A DNA stretch of 64,000 nucleotides from NCBI RefSeq assembly GCF_039831995.1, contig NZ_JBDOIO010000003.1, positions 248,001 to 312,000 of the forward strand, read 5' to 3'. The position numbers and the translations under genes were made by a program. The notes below the pieces were generated by a model, which saw nothing but the letters and a program-made list of their open reading frames with translations, was not told where the DNA came from and searched no databases. Within the stretch, counting starts at the first letter, position 1, and every line of letters begins with the position of its first letter. Positions 7,119 through 16,104 of this stretch are shown here, in pieces. Source of the DNA: Paenibacillus pabuli (GTDB lineage Bacteria; Bacillota; Bacilli; Paenibacillales; Paenibacillaceae).

Positions 7119-8873
7119 ATGAGTAAGCCGGATATGGATATACCGCGTGAGCTGACAATAGACTGGCTGCAAGCACAATATGGGAGCGGGAAGCTGAAGC
7201 CCGAGCGGGTCATCGAAGAGATCATCTGCCGTTCCCATGAGGACGAAGGGATGAATATCTGGATCACGCCGCCTAGGCTGGAGAGAATTCAACCGTACTT
7301 GGACCATCTCAAGACAATGGATATTTCCTTGCCGCTGTGGGGCGTACCATTTGCCATTAAGGACAACATTGATTTGGCTGGTACACCAACGACGGCTGGC
7401 TGTCCCGAATATGCATATGTTCCAGACAGGCATGCTGCAGTTGTAGAGCGATTGTTGAACGCAGGAGCCATTCCTGTCGGGAAAACGAATATGGATCAAT
7501 TCACAACAGGGCTTGTTGGTACCCGAAGTCCTTATGGTGAGACGCATAACGCGCTGAATGATAAATGGATTAGCGGTGGCTCCAGTTCGGGATCTGCCGT
7601 CGCCGTAGCGAGAGGACAGGTAGCATTCGCATTAGGTACAGATACAGCGGGCTCCGGAAGGGTACCCGCAGCACTGAATCGTATCATCGGCTATAAACCG
7701 AGCCTCGGAGCCTGGCCGACAAAGGGCGTTGTTCCTGCTTGTGCAAGTCTGGACTGTGTGACTGTATTTACCCATTCTCTACAGGAAGCAAGGATTATCG
7801 ATGTGTTAGTGCGGGGCCTTGAACCACTCGACCCATGGTCCAAGGAAATACCGCGAATGGTCGATAAGCTTCCCGAAAAAGTATATTTGCCTGAAAAAGC
7901 ATTGAAGTTTTTTGGTCCGTTGGCTGAGGAATACAGCAAGGCGTGGGATGCAGCAGTGGAGAGGATCGAAAAGCTGAAGCTGCCAGTCGAGTATATCGAT
8001 TACGATTTCTTTGAGGAGGCTGCGTCGCTTCTGTATGATGGACCTTGGGTAGCGGAGCGCTGGGCCAGTGTAGGTGAATTTATTGAATCAACGCCTGGGG
8101 TCACCTTCCCGGTGACTGAGCAAGTCTTGCGATCGGCCAGAACAGGCAAGCATGATGCAGCTTCCGTATTTACCGCGATGCATAAGCTTCAGGAGCTGCG
8201 AATGAAAAGCAACAAGCTTCTTCGAGGAGCAGTTCTTGTCATGCCTACTTGTGGAGGAACGTGGACGAGAGAAAAGGTTGAAGCCGACCCGGTAACCACG
8301 AATTCGGACATGGGACGGTATACGAACCATTGCAATCTTCTGGATTTATGCGCGGTTGCTGTACCGGCTGGTGATGCCGCGGCCGAAATGCCTTTTGGAA
8401 TTACGCTCTTTTCACTGTCGGGAAATGAGCACTTGATGGATAGAGCTGCGGCTTCGTTTCTAGAAGCGGCTGTGACGTCTGTAGAAGTGAAAAGGCAAGA
8501 AACGATGATGGTTGCCGTCTGCGGCCTGCACATGAGGGGTTATCCGCTGGAGAAGCAGATGCTGGAATACGGGGGTCAATTCGTTCGTGAGTCGCATACG
8601 GCGGAGAAGTATCAAATGGTGAAGCTGCCTACAATACCAGCTAAGCCCGGGTTGCTGAAAAAGAAGGCAGGAGGCAGCGCTTTCGCGCTTGAATTGTGGG
8701 AGATGCCTGTAGCATCTTTTGGCGTGTTCACTTCATTCATTCCGGCCCCGCTAGGTATAGGCAAAATTGAATTAGCGGATGGGACAGAAGTGTCCGGATT
8801 TATATGCGAAGGCTACGCTGAAGAAGGAGCAGAGGATATTTCTGCTTATGGAGGCTGGAGAAACATACCATAG
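7119..8873 (+). CDS. atzF: Allophanate hydrolase (AtzF type)
   Basis: A 584-residue enzyme converting allophanate to ammonia and carbon dioxide, the last step of biuret/cyanurate breakdown. The amidase-signature domain carries the Ser-cisSer-Lys triad: Lys81 (FAIKDNID), Ser155 (SGGSSSGSA) and nucleophile Ser179 (DTAGSGRVPAA); the 24-residue spacing of the serines is typical. The C-terminal region (about 460-584, from VAVCGLHMRGYPL) matches the extra domain of AtzF/DUR1,2-type allophanate hydrolases and distinguishes it from generic amidases. The start at 7119 has AAGGAGGG upstream. No biotin-dependent urea carboxylase gene is adjacent, consistent with allophanate coming from biuret and not from urea. 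Confidence 0.95.
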   Translation: MSKPDMDIPRELTIDWLQAQYGSGKLKPERVIEEIICRSHEDEGMNIWITPPRLERIQPYLDHLKTMDISLPLWGVPFAIKDNIDLAGTPTTAGCPEYAYVPDRHAAVVERLLNAGAIPVGKTNMDQFTTGLVGTRSPYGETHNALNDKWISGGSSSGSAVAVARGQVAFALGTDTAGSGRVPAALNRIIGYKPSLGAWPTKGVVPACASLDCVTVFTHSLQEARIIDVLVRGLEPLDPWSKEIPRMVDKLPEKVYLPEKALKFFGPLAEEYSKAWDAAVERIEKLKLPVEYIDYDFFEEAASLLYDGPWVAERWASVGEFIESTPGVTFPVTEQVLRSARTGKHDAASVFTAMHKLQELRMKSNKLLRGAVLVMPTCGGTWTREKVEADPVTTNSDMGRYTNHCNLLDLCAVAVPAGDAAAEMPFGITLFSLSGNEHLMDRAAASFLEAAVTSVEVKRQETMMVAVCGLHMRGYPLEKQMLEYGGQFVRESHTAEKYQMVKLPTIPAKPGLLKKKAGGSAFALELWEMPVASFGVFTSFIPAPLGIGKIELADGTEVSGFICEGYAEEGAEDISAYGGWRNIP

Positions 8874-8883
8874 CATGAAGAGA

Positions 8884-8910
8884 AAGTCGCTTATTGGAGC
8901 GGCTTTTTTT
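8884..8910 (+). terminator. Rho-independent terminator closing the cyanurate/biuret operon
   Basis: AAGTCGCT and AGCGGCTT pair around TTATTGG, followed by seven T residues, eleven bases after the allophanate hydrolase stop. The remaining ~260 bases to the next gene show no further convincing element. Confidence 0.88.
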
Positions 8911-9173
8911 GCTTTTTACCGTACCGAGTGAATGCTGCAAGTTGAGGCATTTAACACGGTTTCTAGTGAAGGCTAGAAGTGTATTGTGCAATTGCTGAAG
9001 GCCCGTCGATTCACTTTAAAAACCATTAGATGTGCTGTAATGGCATGACTAAGAATTCAGGAGCATCGATATTACCTTGCAATTGTCCGGTTAAAAGTTG
9101 TGCTTACATATGATAGTATGGGAATAAAATGACTTCGTTCTATAGAGAAAATCATTCATAAGGGGGAATACGA

Positions 9174-10700
9174 ATGATGAATGTGTTATTGGTGGATGAT
9201 GAGCCGTGGGTACTCGAAGGCCTGAGAACTATGGTGAATTGGGACAAATACGGTTTTCGCATCTGTGGTGAGGCGGAGAATGGCAATGCCGCCTGGTCCA
9301 TGATCGAAAGTCTTCAACCGGATCTGGTGTTTACAGATATTCATATGCCCTCCGTGAGTGGCCTGGAACTGATCGACCGTTCCAAGCATGAGCTGGCCAA
9401 AGCACCCCGATTCGTTATATTAAGTGGATATGACAGCTTCGAGTATGTGAAAACAGCGCTGGAGCAGAGAGTAGAGGACTACTTGCTCAAGCCAATTGAT
9501 GAGATCGAGATAGAAAACATATTGGAACAGATGGGCCGTAAAATTCAGGAAGAACAGATTTCGGCAGAAGTACACCAGCGTGATCGTGCTCTGTATGTGA
9601 ATTGTTTATTTGAGCGCCTGATTCAAGGGGAAGACAGCAGGGAGCTGCAGGACGAAGTGAATACCATGCTGCACATGGAAGGTCATGAGTATATGGCCTG
9701 TCTTCTAATTGCGACGGATATAAGTAAAGATGACGTAAGAAGGCGAATACACGCTTTTGGTGGTGTCCATTGGTCGGAACCTTTTGTGGATGCTGAAGGA
9801 AACCTCGGAGTGTTCGCTGCCGATATCGATAATTCTTTGAAGCTGCTTGAGTCAATGGGCAGAAATATCGTGGAGACCTATGCTGGTCATTCGTCCATGA
9901 TTGTGGCCGTTGGACATCATTCGGGCACAGAATTCGGTATGCGGTCTGCCTACGAGAAAGCTTTGTTTGCTTTGAGATGGAAGCGTTATCAGGGAGGGGG
10001 CGGATTTGTTCATCATCAGGATCTGCCGCAGAGTGACCCATTGGCCAGCGTAAATCAAAAAGATTTAGCCAATCTGATGGAAGTCATTCTTTCTGGTGAA
10101 CAGGATAGGTTGGAAGGGAAGATTCAAGCACTTCTTGCTGATCCTGACTTAGGATTGCCTTTCTCCAATATGGAATACGTCCGGGTTCAATTGCTTGCCC
10201 TTGAAATGAGTATTCTCAAGGAGTTGAAAGAGCTGGATGGCGATATGGGCAGTTTTATGCTTCACGTTCAGAACATGGCAGGCGGTATCACCAAGATCAA
10301 TTCATTTCCTGCGTTTAGGGAATACGCACATCTGTTAAGTCTGAACGCGCTGAAGGCGCTCCAGGAGCAGCGGCAAGAGAAGGAATGCAGCACGGTGTTT
10401 CGTGTAGTGCAGTATGTGAATCAGGAGTTCCGCGAGAAGCTGCAGCTTCAGGAGCTCGCACAGCGGTTTCATATGAATGCCAATTATTTGGGGCAGGCAT
10501 TCAAACAGCAGACCGGCAAAACGTTCCGGGAGTACTTAAACGATAAACGGATTGAAGAAGCGAAGAGGCTGCTGCGTCAAAGCTGCATGAGTATTGCCGA
10601 TGTTGCGGCACATTCGGGTTACCCGAATGCAGACTATTTTGTATGTCAGTTCAAACGAATGACTGGCGCGGCACCTTCTGTATATCGAAAGCAGCAATAG
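9174..10700 (+). CDS. Two-component response regulator with AraC-type DNA-binding domain (YesN-like)
   Basis: A 508-residue regulator. The N-terminal receiver domain is intact: acidic pair Asp8/Asp9, phosphoacceptor Asp55 (FTDIHMP), and Lys106 in DYLLKPID. The C-terminal ~100 residues form an AraC-type double helix-turn-helix (LQELAQRFHMNANYLGQAFK ... IADVAAHSGYPNADYFVCQF). The long middle part is typical of YesN-like proteins and has no recognised catalytic motif. It starts the xylan utilisation region and is followed at once by a cognate-type kinase and a second response regulator, so it likely controls the downstream transporter and glycosidase genes in response to xylo-oligosaccharides. 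ATG at 9174 or 9177 are both possible behind AAGGGGG. Confidence 0.95.
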   Translation: MMNVLLVDDEPWVLEGLRTMVNWDKYGFRICGEAENGNAAWSMIESLQPDLVFTDIHMPSVSGLELIDRSKHELAKAPRFVILSGYDSFEYVKTALEQRVEDYLLKPIDEIEIENILEQMGRKIQEEQISAEVHQRDRALYVNCLFERLIQGEDSRELQDEVNTMLHMEGHEYMACLLIATDISKDDVRRRIHAFGGVHWSEPFVDAEGNLGVFAADIDNSLKLLESMGRNIVETYAGHSSMIVAVGHHSGTEFGMRSAYEKALFALRWKRYQGGGGFVHHQDLPQSDPLASVNQKDLANLMEVILSGEQDRLEGKIQALLADPDLGLPFSNMEYVRVQLLALEMSILKELKELDGDMGSFMLHVQNMAGGITKINSFPAFREYAHLLSLNALKALQEQRQEKECSTVFRVVQYVNQEFREKLQLQELAQRFHMNANYLGQAFKQQTGKTFREYLNDKRIEEAKRLLRQSCMSIADVAAHSGYPNADYFVCQFKRMTGAAPSVYRKQQ

Positions 10701-10732
10701 GTCCCTGGAAAGATGAGAAGCTTGAACGAAGG

Positions 10733-12571
10733 ATGGCGATAGCTAACATGTTTAGAAAAATCCGTTTCCGCAGCATCGTGAACGATATTCCCTTGAATTA
10801 TAAATTTATATTGATTTATGTAATTGGCATCTTGCTTCCCATCTTTGTTAGTAATGTTCTGTTTATGGATCGGATGTCCGGCCTGATCAAGGAGCGAGAG
10901 GAGCAAAATTTGCAAATATCACTGGAGCGTGCACGAAAGGATATCCATACCATGATTGATGGCGGTATCGCTGTCAGTCATGCCTTGATCACGGACAAGT
11001 TGTTGTCCGAATCCATGGATCGGGTGTACGACGGCCAACTGGATTTCTATAACACACTCGATGAACAGCTTCGCCACCGGGTGACTTCCTATATTCCGGT
11101 AAACAATCAAATTCAGCGAATAGGGGTTTACACCGAGAATCCCACCATTGTGCCTGGCGGGGATTATTATGTTCTGGACGACACAATGCGCTCCAGCACC
11201 TGGTTCAAGCAGTGGGAATCGGGTGGGGAATCCCTAAGATTGCTCGCGTACCGAGATCAGGCAACGAATGATCGTGCGGCGACCTCTTCATATTTAAGCG
11301 TGATCGAAAAAATGGACTATTACAACGCCGACAACTCTTATCAGAAGCTGGTTCGTATCGATTTCTACGTCAATCGTTTTTATGACGTGATTGCTCGGGA
11401 AAAAAGTTCTCTGGATCTGTATCTGGTGAATGCTCAGAATCAAATTATCGTGTCTGCGGATGACAAGTATCAGGGCGAGGTGGACAGCAATTATGCTTTG
11501 TTCGATATCGGCAAGGCGGAAGACAAAGACATACATATCGTTCCAATAGGTAATGCCAGCTATGTGAAGGGTTGGAAACTCATTGGTGTTCCCCAGGGAA
11601 CGCGTGTCAAACAAGCGATGTTATCGATGCAGCTTTATTTTGGGATGCTGGCCGGGATTATTACCCTGATCACTTCCATTTTCATTTATGTCATGCTCCG
11701 TTCCTACAATTATCGTGTTAAGCGACTGTCGAGACATATGCAGAAGGTGGGTAACGAGAAATTCGAATTGATCAACATTGACGGTGGACAAGACGAGATT
11801 GGTCATTTGATTCGCAATTTCAATATGATGACGGCACGAATCCATTCATTGATTAACAATGTGTACAAACTTGAAATTCAGCAGCGGAGCCAGGAGGCTG
11901 AACGCATCCGCGCCGAGCTTAATTTGCTGCAAAGCCAGATGAATCCCCACTTTTTATTCAATACGTTGAATGCGCTGCTTGTGGTTAGTACCAAAAATAA
12001 TTATGCGGACGTTAAGGATATAATCAAAGATCTGTCCAAGCTGCTTCGCCGGTTGTTGAACTGGAAGGACGATGTGGTCACGCTGGAGGAGGAAATGAGC
12101 TTCACGGTCATGTACCTGGGAATTGAGAAGTTCCGTTTCCGGGACAAATTTGAATACTGCATTGACATCGCCGATGAGGCGAGAGGATATAAAATACCGA
12201 AAATGAGCATCCAGCAATTGGCCGAAAATGCTTGCAAACATGGCATTCAAGCGATTGAGGGAGTTGGTTGTGTGAAGATTCAAGCTGAAATTGTAAATGA
12301 GCATCTGCGCGTTGTTGTATCCGACAATGGCAAGGGCATGGATAAGGAGCGGCTGCAAGAGGTTCTCTACCACATGCGGAGCAAGGAAGAGAGCGGAGGA
12401 TACAATATTGGTATACGAAATGTATATCGCCGTCTCGAATTGTACTATGACGATAAAGTGAATTTTAACCTGTTAAGCAGAATCGGTGAAGGTACTGAGG
12501 TATCCTTCGAAATCCCGTTGCAGCTGTTGGAACGTCAGGATGTAAAAGGAGGGGTGGACCATGGCATTTAA
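10733..12571 (+). CDS. Sensor histidine kinase, YesM type
   Basis: A 612-residue membrane kinase. A first membrane segment (YKFILIYVIGILLPIFVSNVL) and a second one (YFGMLAGIITLITSIFIYVML) enclose an extracytoplasmic sensor region of about 250 residues. A HAMP-like linker follows, then the phosphoacceptor His406 in SQMNPHFLFNTLNA, characteristic of the YesM/LytS-type His_kinase family, and an HATPase domain with NACKHG and SDNGKGM. ATG 10733 is taken as start; ATG 10748 would cost five residues, while in-frame codons before 10700 overlap the previous gene. It lies between two AraC-type response regulators, and its stop overlaps the second one by 11 bases. Confidence 0.94.
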   Translation: MAIANMFRKIRFRSIVNDIPLNYKFILIYVIGILLPIFVSNVLFMDRMSGLIKEREEQNLQISLERARKDIHTMIDGGIAVSHALITDKLLSESMDRVYDGQLDFYNTLDEQLRHRVTSYIPVNNQIQRIGVYTENPTIVPGGDYYVLDDTMRSSTWFKQWESGGESLRLLAYRDQATNDRAATSSYLSVIEKMDYYNADNSYQKLVRIDFYVNRFYDVIAREKSSLDLYLVNAQNQIIVSADDKYQGEVDSNYALFDIGKAEDKDIHIVPIGNASYVKGWKLIGVPQGTRVKQAMLSMQLYFGMLAGIITLITSIFIYVMLRSYNYRVKRLSRHMQKVGNEKFELINIDGGQDEIGHLIRNFNMMTARIHSLINNVYKLEIQQRSQEAERIRAELNLLQSQMNPHFLFNTLNALLVVSTKNNYADVKDIIKDLSKLLRRLLNWKDDVVTLEEEMSFTVMYLGIEKFRFRDKFEYCIDIADEARGYKIPKMSIQQLAENACKHGIQAIEGVGCVKIQAEIVNEHLRVVVSDNGKGMDKERLQEVLYHMRSKEESGGYNIGIRNVYRRLELYYDDKVNFNLLSRIGEGTEVSFEIPLQLLERQDVKGGVDHGI

Positions 12572-14102
12572 AGTGCTGTTAATCGACGATGAGCCCTTGG
12601 CGCTCGAAGGCCTGCAGTTATGGATACCTTGGGAAGATCTTGGATTTGAGGTATGTGGGGTCTGCGAAAACGGTGCGGAAGGTTTGAAACGAATGGAGGA
12701 ATTGGAGCCTGATCTTGTCATGGTCGATATTCATATGCCAATGATGGATGGCCTTGAGATGATTGAAGAATGGAGACGCAGAGGCAACCAGGCAACGAAA
12801 TTCATTATTCTTACTGGGTACAGCGATTTTGATTATGCACGAAAGGCGCTTAAATTCAAAGTTTCCCGCTATTTGCTTAAACCGCTGGATGAGGAAGAGG
12901 CGGAGCGAGAGATTCGTCAGATGGGACAGGAACTGATCAAGGCACAGGAGCAGCTTTATATTGGTCAGATTGCACAGAGAGAGCAGGAACATTTGACGAT
13001 GAAAAAGGCTCTCATGGGGGAGGATCTTTCCGCAGAAGATGCCCGCTTCATGGAATCCCTGTCCCGGTCATCTGATGTTTGGAATGTATGCCTCATTCAG
13101 ATTGCGGGAGAGGATTACGGCAGGTGGAGCGCGATTGCAGCAGAGTTTATGGATGGATCAGAAGCCGGGTATATGATTCGCTTGCGAAATGATCTTGTTT
13201 CTATTGTCTTTGGCGAAGTTGAATCTGACTCCAGGGGAATGAACAACGCGGCAAGAAATCGATTGGAGGGACTGGCCCGCCGTCTGGCGGGCTTTCGTTC
13301 ATTTATGGCGATTGGTGCAGCCGAATCCTCCCTTATGCGCATCAGTCATTCCCGGCTAACAGCAGAGACAGCGCTCCTGCATGCCTTTTATGAACCGGAT
13401 CGGAACGTCATTATGGACTATGACAGGCTCCAAAATCACTCTTTCCAAAGGAATTACGATCAGGTAGAACTTCTGAAGAGAATACTGGAGACCTTTCAAC
13501 TTATTGATCACGCTGCCTACCGGTCCGCAGTGGATTATATTGATCAATCCTTTCGGCAGATACGAGTCCACCCGGAGGAGGCCCGCAAATTTGTGATCTA
13601 TCTGCTCCATGAAATTCGGACAACGATGAGGGCTCGACTGGCGGAGGAATCAGGAGCTTCAAACCGTCTGTTTGATATCCCGAATTTGGATGAAGGGCTG
13701 CTGACATTTGATGATCTGATCGGCATGCTGCAATCGTGCGGGCGAGTCTGCTTCGAGCTGTTGCTTAAGGAGAATGCCTTCGAGGCGCAGGGGATTGTAC
13801 AGGATATCAACGATTACATTCATGTGCACTACCGGGAGGGACTGACCATTAAGATGCTGGCGGAACGATTCTTTCTTCATCCAGCCTACCTTGGACAGCT
13901 GCTCATCCGAAAAAATGGGATTGGCTTCAATGAACTGTTACATAACTTGCGGATTGAGGAAGCTTGTCGCCTGCTGCGTTTGAATCAATACAAGAATAGT
14001 GAGGTCTCTGAGAAAGTTGGATATTCCACGTACCATCATTTTTTAAAGCAGTTTGAAAAAAGGCTGGATATGTCACCTAATGAATATAAGAAAAATGTCT
14101 AA
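12561..14102 (+). CDS. Second AraC-type response regulator of the xylan locus
   Basis: A 513-residue protein with an intact receiver: Asp9/Asp10, phosphoacceptor Asp56 (MVDIHMP) and the conserved Lys in YLLKPLD. The C-terminal AraC-type domain includes LTIKMLAERFFLHPAYLGQLL and KNSEVSEKVGYSTYHHFLKQF, and ends with the usual MSPNEYKK tail. A strong AGGAGGGG site lies before the ATG, inside the kinase gene it overlaps. Its pairing with the kinase is therefore translational as well as positional, whereas the other regulator at 9174 precedes the kinase. The binding protein gene begins 179 bases downstream behind its own promoter-like region, the likely target. Confidence 0.95.
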   Translation: MAFKVLLIDDEPLALEGLQLWIPWEDLGFEVCGVCENGAEGLKRMEELEPDLVMVDIHMPMMDGLEMIEEWRRRGNQATKFIILTGYSDFDYARKALKFKVSRYLLKPLDEEEAEREIRQMGQELIKAQEQLYIGQIAQREQEHLTMKKALMGEDLSAEDARFMESLSRSSDVWNVCLIQIAGEDYGRWSAIAAEFMDGSEAGYMIRLRNDLVSIVFGEVESDSRGMNNAARNRLEGLARRLAGFRSFMAIGAAESSLMRISHSRLTAETALLHAFYEPDRNVIMDYDRLQNHSFQRNYDQVELLKRILETFQLIDHAAYRSAVDYIDQSFRQIRVHPEEARKFVIYLLHEIRTTMRARLAEESGASNRLFDIPNLDEGLLTFDDLIGMLQSCGRVCFELLLKENAFEAQGIVQDINDYIHVHYREGLTIKMLAERFFLHPAYLGQLLIRKNGIGFNELLHNLRIEEACRLLRLNQYKNSEVSEKVGYSTYHHFLKQFEKRLDMSPNEYKKNV

Positions 14103-14162
14103 CCAAATATCATCTGAAAACCACCATCTGTAGAAACCTTTAAGTTATACAACGAAAACCTG

Positions 14163-14250
14163 AGCTTTTCTCGGAAAGAGCTATAATTCGAATGTATTTT
14201 CCATGTGGAGATAAATTTATAATGAAATTATTCAAATGAAAGGGCTTTCA
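14163..14250 (+). promoter_or_regulatory. Promoter/operator region of the xylo-oligosaccharide transporter operon with a cre-like site
   Basis: A TATAAT hexamer lies at 14182-14187, preceded by an interrupted dyad AGCTTTTC-TCG-GAAAGAGCT (14163-14182) that could bind a regulator; no good -35 is seen, fitting an activator-dependent promoter. Downstream, TGAAAGGGCTTTCA (14237-14250) is a near-perfect palindrome matching the CcpA cre consensus except at one base of the central CG. Its position downstream of the -10 would suit repression by roadblock in the presence of glucose. Confidence 0.5.
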
Positions 14251-14281
14251 TGAATGCAAGATCAAACTTTGGAGGTGCTTT

Positions 14282-15958
14282 ATGGGGGACAGTAAAAAGA
14301 AGCTTTTCCGTATGGGGGCAACATTGTTGTTGTCACTGGGCGTTGTGCTGGCTGGTTGTTCAGGCGGTACAAATGATCCGGGCAGCGGAGAAGAGGGAAG
14401 TGGAACAGAGGTAGGGCCGGACAATCCGATAGAAATCTCGGTATTTCTGAACGAGGCCGGGCAGCAGCCAACCGCTGACAACAAGATATACAAGAAAATG
14501 AAGGAAGAGCTTGGTGTAACATTCAAATTCGAATTCCTGGCCGGTGACAAAAACCAAAAGCTCGGCGTCATGATTGCCGGTGGAGATTATCCAGATCTGA
14601 TCTCTGCGGATACCAAACTGACAGCAGCAGGTTCTGTCATTCCGCTTGAAGATCTGATTGAGGAGCATGCGCCTAATCTGAAAAAGCATTATGAGAAGTA
14701 CTGGAATCAAATGAAGGACCCGAATGATGGACATATTTACTATCTGCCGAACTATGGTGCATACAACGGCGAAGTGGCTGACACCTATTACAGCGGTCCC
14801 GCGTTCTGGATTCAAAAAGCCGTACTGAAAGAGTTCGGTTACCCGACTCCAAAAACACTGGATGAATACTTCGACCTGATCGCGAAATACAAAGAGAAAT
14901 ATCCGACTATTGACGGCAAGCCGACCATCGGTTTTGAGGTCCTGAACTATGACTGGAAAAACTGGGGCCTGCTGAACCCGCCGCAGCATTTGATCGGTCA
15001 TCCGAATGATGGCGGAGTGGTCGTCAACGATGGCAAGGCGGAGATCTTCGCCGATAAGGATTATGCCAAACAGTACTATCAGAAGCTAAATGAAATCAAT
15101 GCCCAAGGCTTGCTTGATAAGGAAGCGTTTGCACAGAACTACGACCAATATATGGCCAAATTGTCTAGTGGTTCCGTACTCGGCATGTTCGATCAACATT
15201 GGAATTTCCAAAGCGCGGAAGATTCACTCATAACGCAAGACAAAATTGAACGCACTTATGTAGGTTTCCCGCTTGTGTATGACAGCAGCATCAAAGACTA
15301 TTATCGTGACCGTGCAGCACTGAATCTCAACAATGGTTTCGGTATTACCGTGAGTGCCAAAGACCCTGTAAAAATCCTCAAAGTGCTCGATAAACTGATG
15401 GAGGAAGAATGGCAGAAAACACTCACTTGGGGCATTGTGGATCAAGACTATTATGTCAATGAAGAAGGCCGCTTCATGAAGACACAAGAACAACGCGACA
15501 ATGCAGCAGATGCTGCTTGGAAGCTTGCCAACAAAGCTGACGCATTTTATGGAACTGCGCCAAAAACGGAAGGGTACTTTAGCGATGGCAACGCAACTTC
15601 GGCAAGTAATCAGCCAGAAGAATACCAGGCAAGCCTGAAACCGTTTGACAAGGAAGTTTTGGATGCATATGGTTTCAAAAGCTATGTCGATTTCTTCAGT
15701 GCTCCACCAGAGAATCCGGTGACTTACCCTGCTTGGTCTGTCGATGTGGTAGAGGGATCTCCAGCCAAGATTGCCAATACGAAGTTGAACGAATTGTCGA
15801 CCAAATATTTGCCAAAAGCAATCTTGGCCGGTACATCAGAGTTTGACAATGTTTGGAACGAATACGTTTCCGAGATTCAAAAGCTTGACATCAAGGCATA
15901 TGAAGATCGTATCAATGAAGTGTTGAAGTGGAGAATTGATAACTGGTCTGTGAAATAA
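14282..15958 (+). CDS. Extracellular solute-binding lipoprotein, LplA type
   Basis: A 558-residue lipoprotein that captures oligosaccharide outside the cell for a CUT1-type ABC importer. The signal peptide ends in VLAGC with lipidated Cys26, followed by a Gly/Ser/Asn-rich tether. The body (for example PIEISVFLNEAGQQP, LGVMIAGGDYPDLI, FWIQKAVLKEFGYPTPKTLDEYF) matches the large LplA family found with YesM/YesN regulators and xylan or pectin clusters. GGAGG sits in front of the ATG at 14282. Two permease genes follow, but a strong hairpin terminator separates them, so this gene is probably expressed above the permeases. Xylo-oligosaccharides or aldouronates are the likely ligands, from the neighbouring GH43 and GH10 genes. 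Confidence 0.94.
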   Translation: MGDSKKKLFRMGATLLLSLGVVLAGCSGGTNDPGSGEEGSGTEVGPDNPIEISVFLNEAGQQPTADNKIYKKMKEELGVTFKFEFLAGDKNQKLGVMIAGGDYPDLISADTKLTAAGSVIPLEDLIEEHAPNLKKHYEKYWNQMKDPNDGHIYYLPNYGAYNGEVADTYYSGPAFWIQKAVLKEFGYPTPKTLDEYFDLIAKYKEKYPTIDGKPTIGFEVLNYDWKNWGLLNPPQHLIGHPNDGGVVVNDGKAEIFADKDYAKQYYQKLNEINAQGLLDKEAFAQNYDQYMAKLSSGSVLGMFDQHWNFQSAEDSLITQDKIERTYVGFPLVYDSSIKDYYRDRAALNLNNGFGITVSAKDPVKILKVLDKLMEEEWQKTLTWGIVDQDYYVNEEGRFMKTQEQRDNAADAAWKLANKADAFYGTAPKTEGYFSDGNATSASNQPEEYQASLKPFDKEVLDAYGFKSYVDFFSAPPENPVTYPAWSVDVVEGSPAKIANTKLNELSTKYLPKAILAGTSEFDNVWNEYVSEIQKLDIKAYEDRINEVLKWRIDNWSVK

Positions 15959-15971
15959 AAACAACTTAGTG

Positions 15972-16008
15972 TCAGGAAGGAAGATAACCTTCCTTCCTGA
16001 TTTTTTTT
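15972..16008 (+). terminator. Strong hairpin terminator inside the transporter operon
   Basis: A perfect 12-bp stem (TCAGGAAGGAAG with its complement ending at 16000) with a five-base loop is followed by eight T residues. It lies 13 bases after the binding-protein stop and about 100 bases before the permease start, where partial read-through would give more binding protein than permease. Confidence 0.9.
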
Positions 16009-16104
16009 AAAAATGGTTGTGGCAGGACGTAGTCGTTTACCTTGGAAGATACGTTGTTTCGACGTTTTCCTTTGATTATAAAGATGGATAGGGAGCTTGA
16101 TATT

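Noticed and set aside
16042..16104. Earlier in-frame ATG for the first LplB-like permease
   Set aside because: No ribosome site at 16042; AGGGAG is well placed for 16105, and the added residues resemble no permease N-terminus.
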